DNA of 13,619 nt from Deltaproteobacteria bacterium RIFOXYA12_FULL_61_11 (lineage in GTDB: Bacteria > Bdellovibrionota_F > JAHFAK01 > YA12-FULL-61-11), in assembly GCA_001799195.1 (NCBI GenBank), contig MGSU01000080.1, positions 402 to 14,020 on the forward strand, read 5' to 3'. The position numbers and the translations under genes were made by a program. Shown here piece after piece: positions 12,489-13,619 of this stretch. The number at the start of each line of letters is the position of its first letter. Position 1 is the first letter of the stretch. The notes under the pieces are model-generated. The model did not search any database and was not told the DNA's origin. It saw nothing but the letters and a program-made list of their open reading frames with translations.

Positions 12489-13619
12489 ATGATCAAAAAA
12501 GTGATGTTGCCGCTTCTGCTCCTGGCCGCGCTCGTGCTCGCCTACGAATACCACAAGGACGCGCTCAAGCGCGGCCTCGCCACAATCCTGGTCGAGCAAC
12601 TGCGTGCCCGAGCCGGCCTGGAGCTGTCCCTCGGATACTACTCGCTCGATGCCTACCCTCACCGACTCACCTTGGAACGAGTGCGGTTGCGGGGACCGAC
12701 CTTCGACCTGGAGATCCCGCGTCTCTCTCTGACTTTTTCCTGGGGCCGACTCTTCGCCAAGGTCGTGGAGTTCGATTCCCTGCTCGTGGAGCATCCCCAC
12801 GTGCGGGTGCGCCTCTCCCCGAGCACCGGGGAATCGAGGGGAAAAACCTCTGTCCGCGAGGTACTGCATCTTGTCAAACTGGCGTTCGGGAACCTTACCA
12901 TCCGGGAGCTCGAACTCGAGCTCGACTTCGAGGAGAGCAACCTACACGCCTCTCTCTCTCTCCGGGAGGCGAGCGCAGTCCGCTTGGCCGAAGACCTTAC
13001 CAGCGGAACCTTCGTTCCCCATCGTCTCGGCTTGTCCGGGCTCACGGCAGAACTACGCCGTGACGGCCGCACGCTCCGCGTGGCTGAACTCGACGCCTCG
13101 GCAACGGTGCGGGGTTCGATCCTGCTCCTGGAGAAAGCCAGAGCGAGGTCCACGGTCGGAGTCATGAACGCGAAAGGCAGCTACAACCTCGACGGCCCCT
13201 GGGACGCCGATCTCAACGGTACCTTCGAGCTGAGCGAGCTTGCCGTATTCCTCGGGATCCCGACCCTGAGCGGGGAGGGCTCCTTCACCGCGGCCGCGAC
13301 CGGAGCGCAACCTACCTCCCTGGAGCGGGTGGTGGCGAAGGTCACCGTTGCGACCATGACCTACGACATCTTCCGTTACCACGACACCATCCTCGAGGCG
13401 GAACTCCTCGAGCAGCGCCTGACCGCCGCCCTCCATTCCTTCGACGAAGGGCGAGTCGATCTGCGCGCCGACATCGTACTCGGGCTCGAGACCCCCTATC
13501 CCTTCTCGGGCAGCGGACATCTGGAGGCCTTTCCCCTCGACAAGATCGTCGCTATTTTCAGTACCTCCCAGGACTATGTCGACCTCTCCGCGACCGCCGA
13601 CGCGACCTTCGACGGCGCG
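12489..13619 (+). CDS. AsmA/TamB-like envelope protein, N-terminal part (runs off the window end)
   Basis: The frame is open from 12489 to the last base (377 codons) with no stop; the 3' end is missing. Residues 5-19 (VMLPLLLLAALVLAY) form a single N-terminal membrane anchor after two lysines. It is followed by a segment like those at the start of AsmA, YhdP and TamB proteins (VEQLRARAGLELSLGYYSLDAYPHRL shape, described here by its pattern only), and then by long amphipathic beta strands such as LTLERVRLRGP, LEIPRLSLTFSW, VRVRLSP and LTIRELELELDF. Proteins of this class form periplasmic beta grooves bridging the inner and outer membranes, moving phospholipid or helping outer-membrane protein assembly. 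The exact subfamily needs the missing C-terminus. No good Shine-Dalgarno precedes the ATG; Met6 at 12504 is an alternative. A 13-nt CT run (12950-12962) lies in the coding region. Confidence 0.75.
   Translation, partial: MIKKVMLPLLLLAALVLAYEYHKDALKRGLATILVEQLRARAGLELSLGYYSLDAYPHRLTLERVRLRGPTFDLEIPRLSLTFSWGRLFAKVVEFDSLLVEHPHVRVRLSPSTGESRGKTSVREVLHLVKLAFGNLTIRELELELDFEESNLHASLSLREASAVRLAEDLTSGTFVPHRLGLSGLTAELRRDGRTLRVAELDASATVRGSILLLEKARARSTVGVMNAKGSYNLDGPWDADLNGTFELSELAVFLGIPTLSGEGSFTAAATGAQPTSLERVVAKVTVATMTYDIFRYHDTILEAELLEQRLTAALHSFDEGRVDLRADIVLGLETPYPFSGSGHLEAFPLDKIVAIFSTSQDYVDLSATADATFDGA
12950..12962 (+). repeat. CT dinucleotide run (6.5 units) inside the AsmA-like gene
   Basis: CTCTCTCTCTCTC encodes part of an Ala-Ser-Leu-Ser-Leu stretch. 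Loss or gain of one unit would shift the frame early in the gene. The length is modest for slippage. Confidence 0.7.

Overview
The window is GC-rich and densely coded, with genes on both strands. It looks like chromosomal DNA from a deltaproteobacterial or myxobacterial-type Gram-negative bacterium. The clues are a Hanks-type kinase with the HRDxSPQN catalytic loop and periplasmic PEGA repeats (common in Myxococcota and relatives), an FHA domain fused to a lytic transglycosylase, two predicted lipoproteins beside lspA, a meso-diaminopimelate pathway gene, and an AsmA/TamB-like envelope protein. This assignment comes from gene content only. No tRNA, rRNA, CRISPR array, insertion sequence or phage gene was seen. 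No gene-free stretch exceeds about 230 bases.

Layout. 73-1815 (+) is a predicted lipoprotein with a disordered linker and a right-handed beta-helix. 1940-3727 (+) is a large FadE/DmdC-type acyl-CoA dehydrogenase. It converges on a minus-strand pair, lspA (4539-5138) and dapF (3752-4588), which overlap by 50 nt. A divergent promoter region (5139-5339) separates lspA from a plus-strand pair: an FHA-membrane-lytic transglycosylase fusion (5340-6698) and a TPR-like lipoprotein (6691-7659), overlapping by 8 nt. These converge on a minus-strand glutamyl-tRNA synthetase-like gene (7676-9139). A second divergent region (9140-9332) leads to a membrane Ser/Thr kinase with four PEGA repeats (9333-11591, +). 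An unrecognised minus-strand gene (11630-12262) follows. A third divergent region (12263-12488) leads to an AsmA/TamB-like gene that runs off the window end (12489 onward, +).

How the genes may work together. Most of the window is envelope biology: a DAP epimerase (peptidoglycan precursor), lipoprotein signal peptidase, a peptidoglycan lyase, two lipoproteins, a membrane kinase and an AsmA-like protein. A phospho-reading FHA domain on a peptidoglycan lyase, about 2.6 kb from a membrane Ser/Thr kinase, suggests phosphorylation-controlled wall remodelling; this is inference.

The most unusual points are two diverged enzymes. The DapF-like protein has Ser in place of the second catalytic Cys. 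The GltX-like protein keeps its HIGH and KMSKS elements and zinc site but has substitutions at several glutamate-pocket positions. A third point is a candidate promoter with a run of eight C in its spacer, upstream of the AsmA-like gene.
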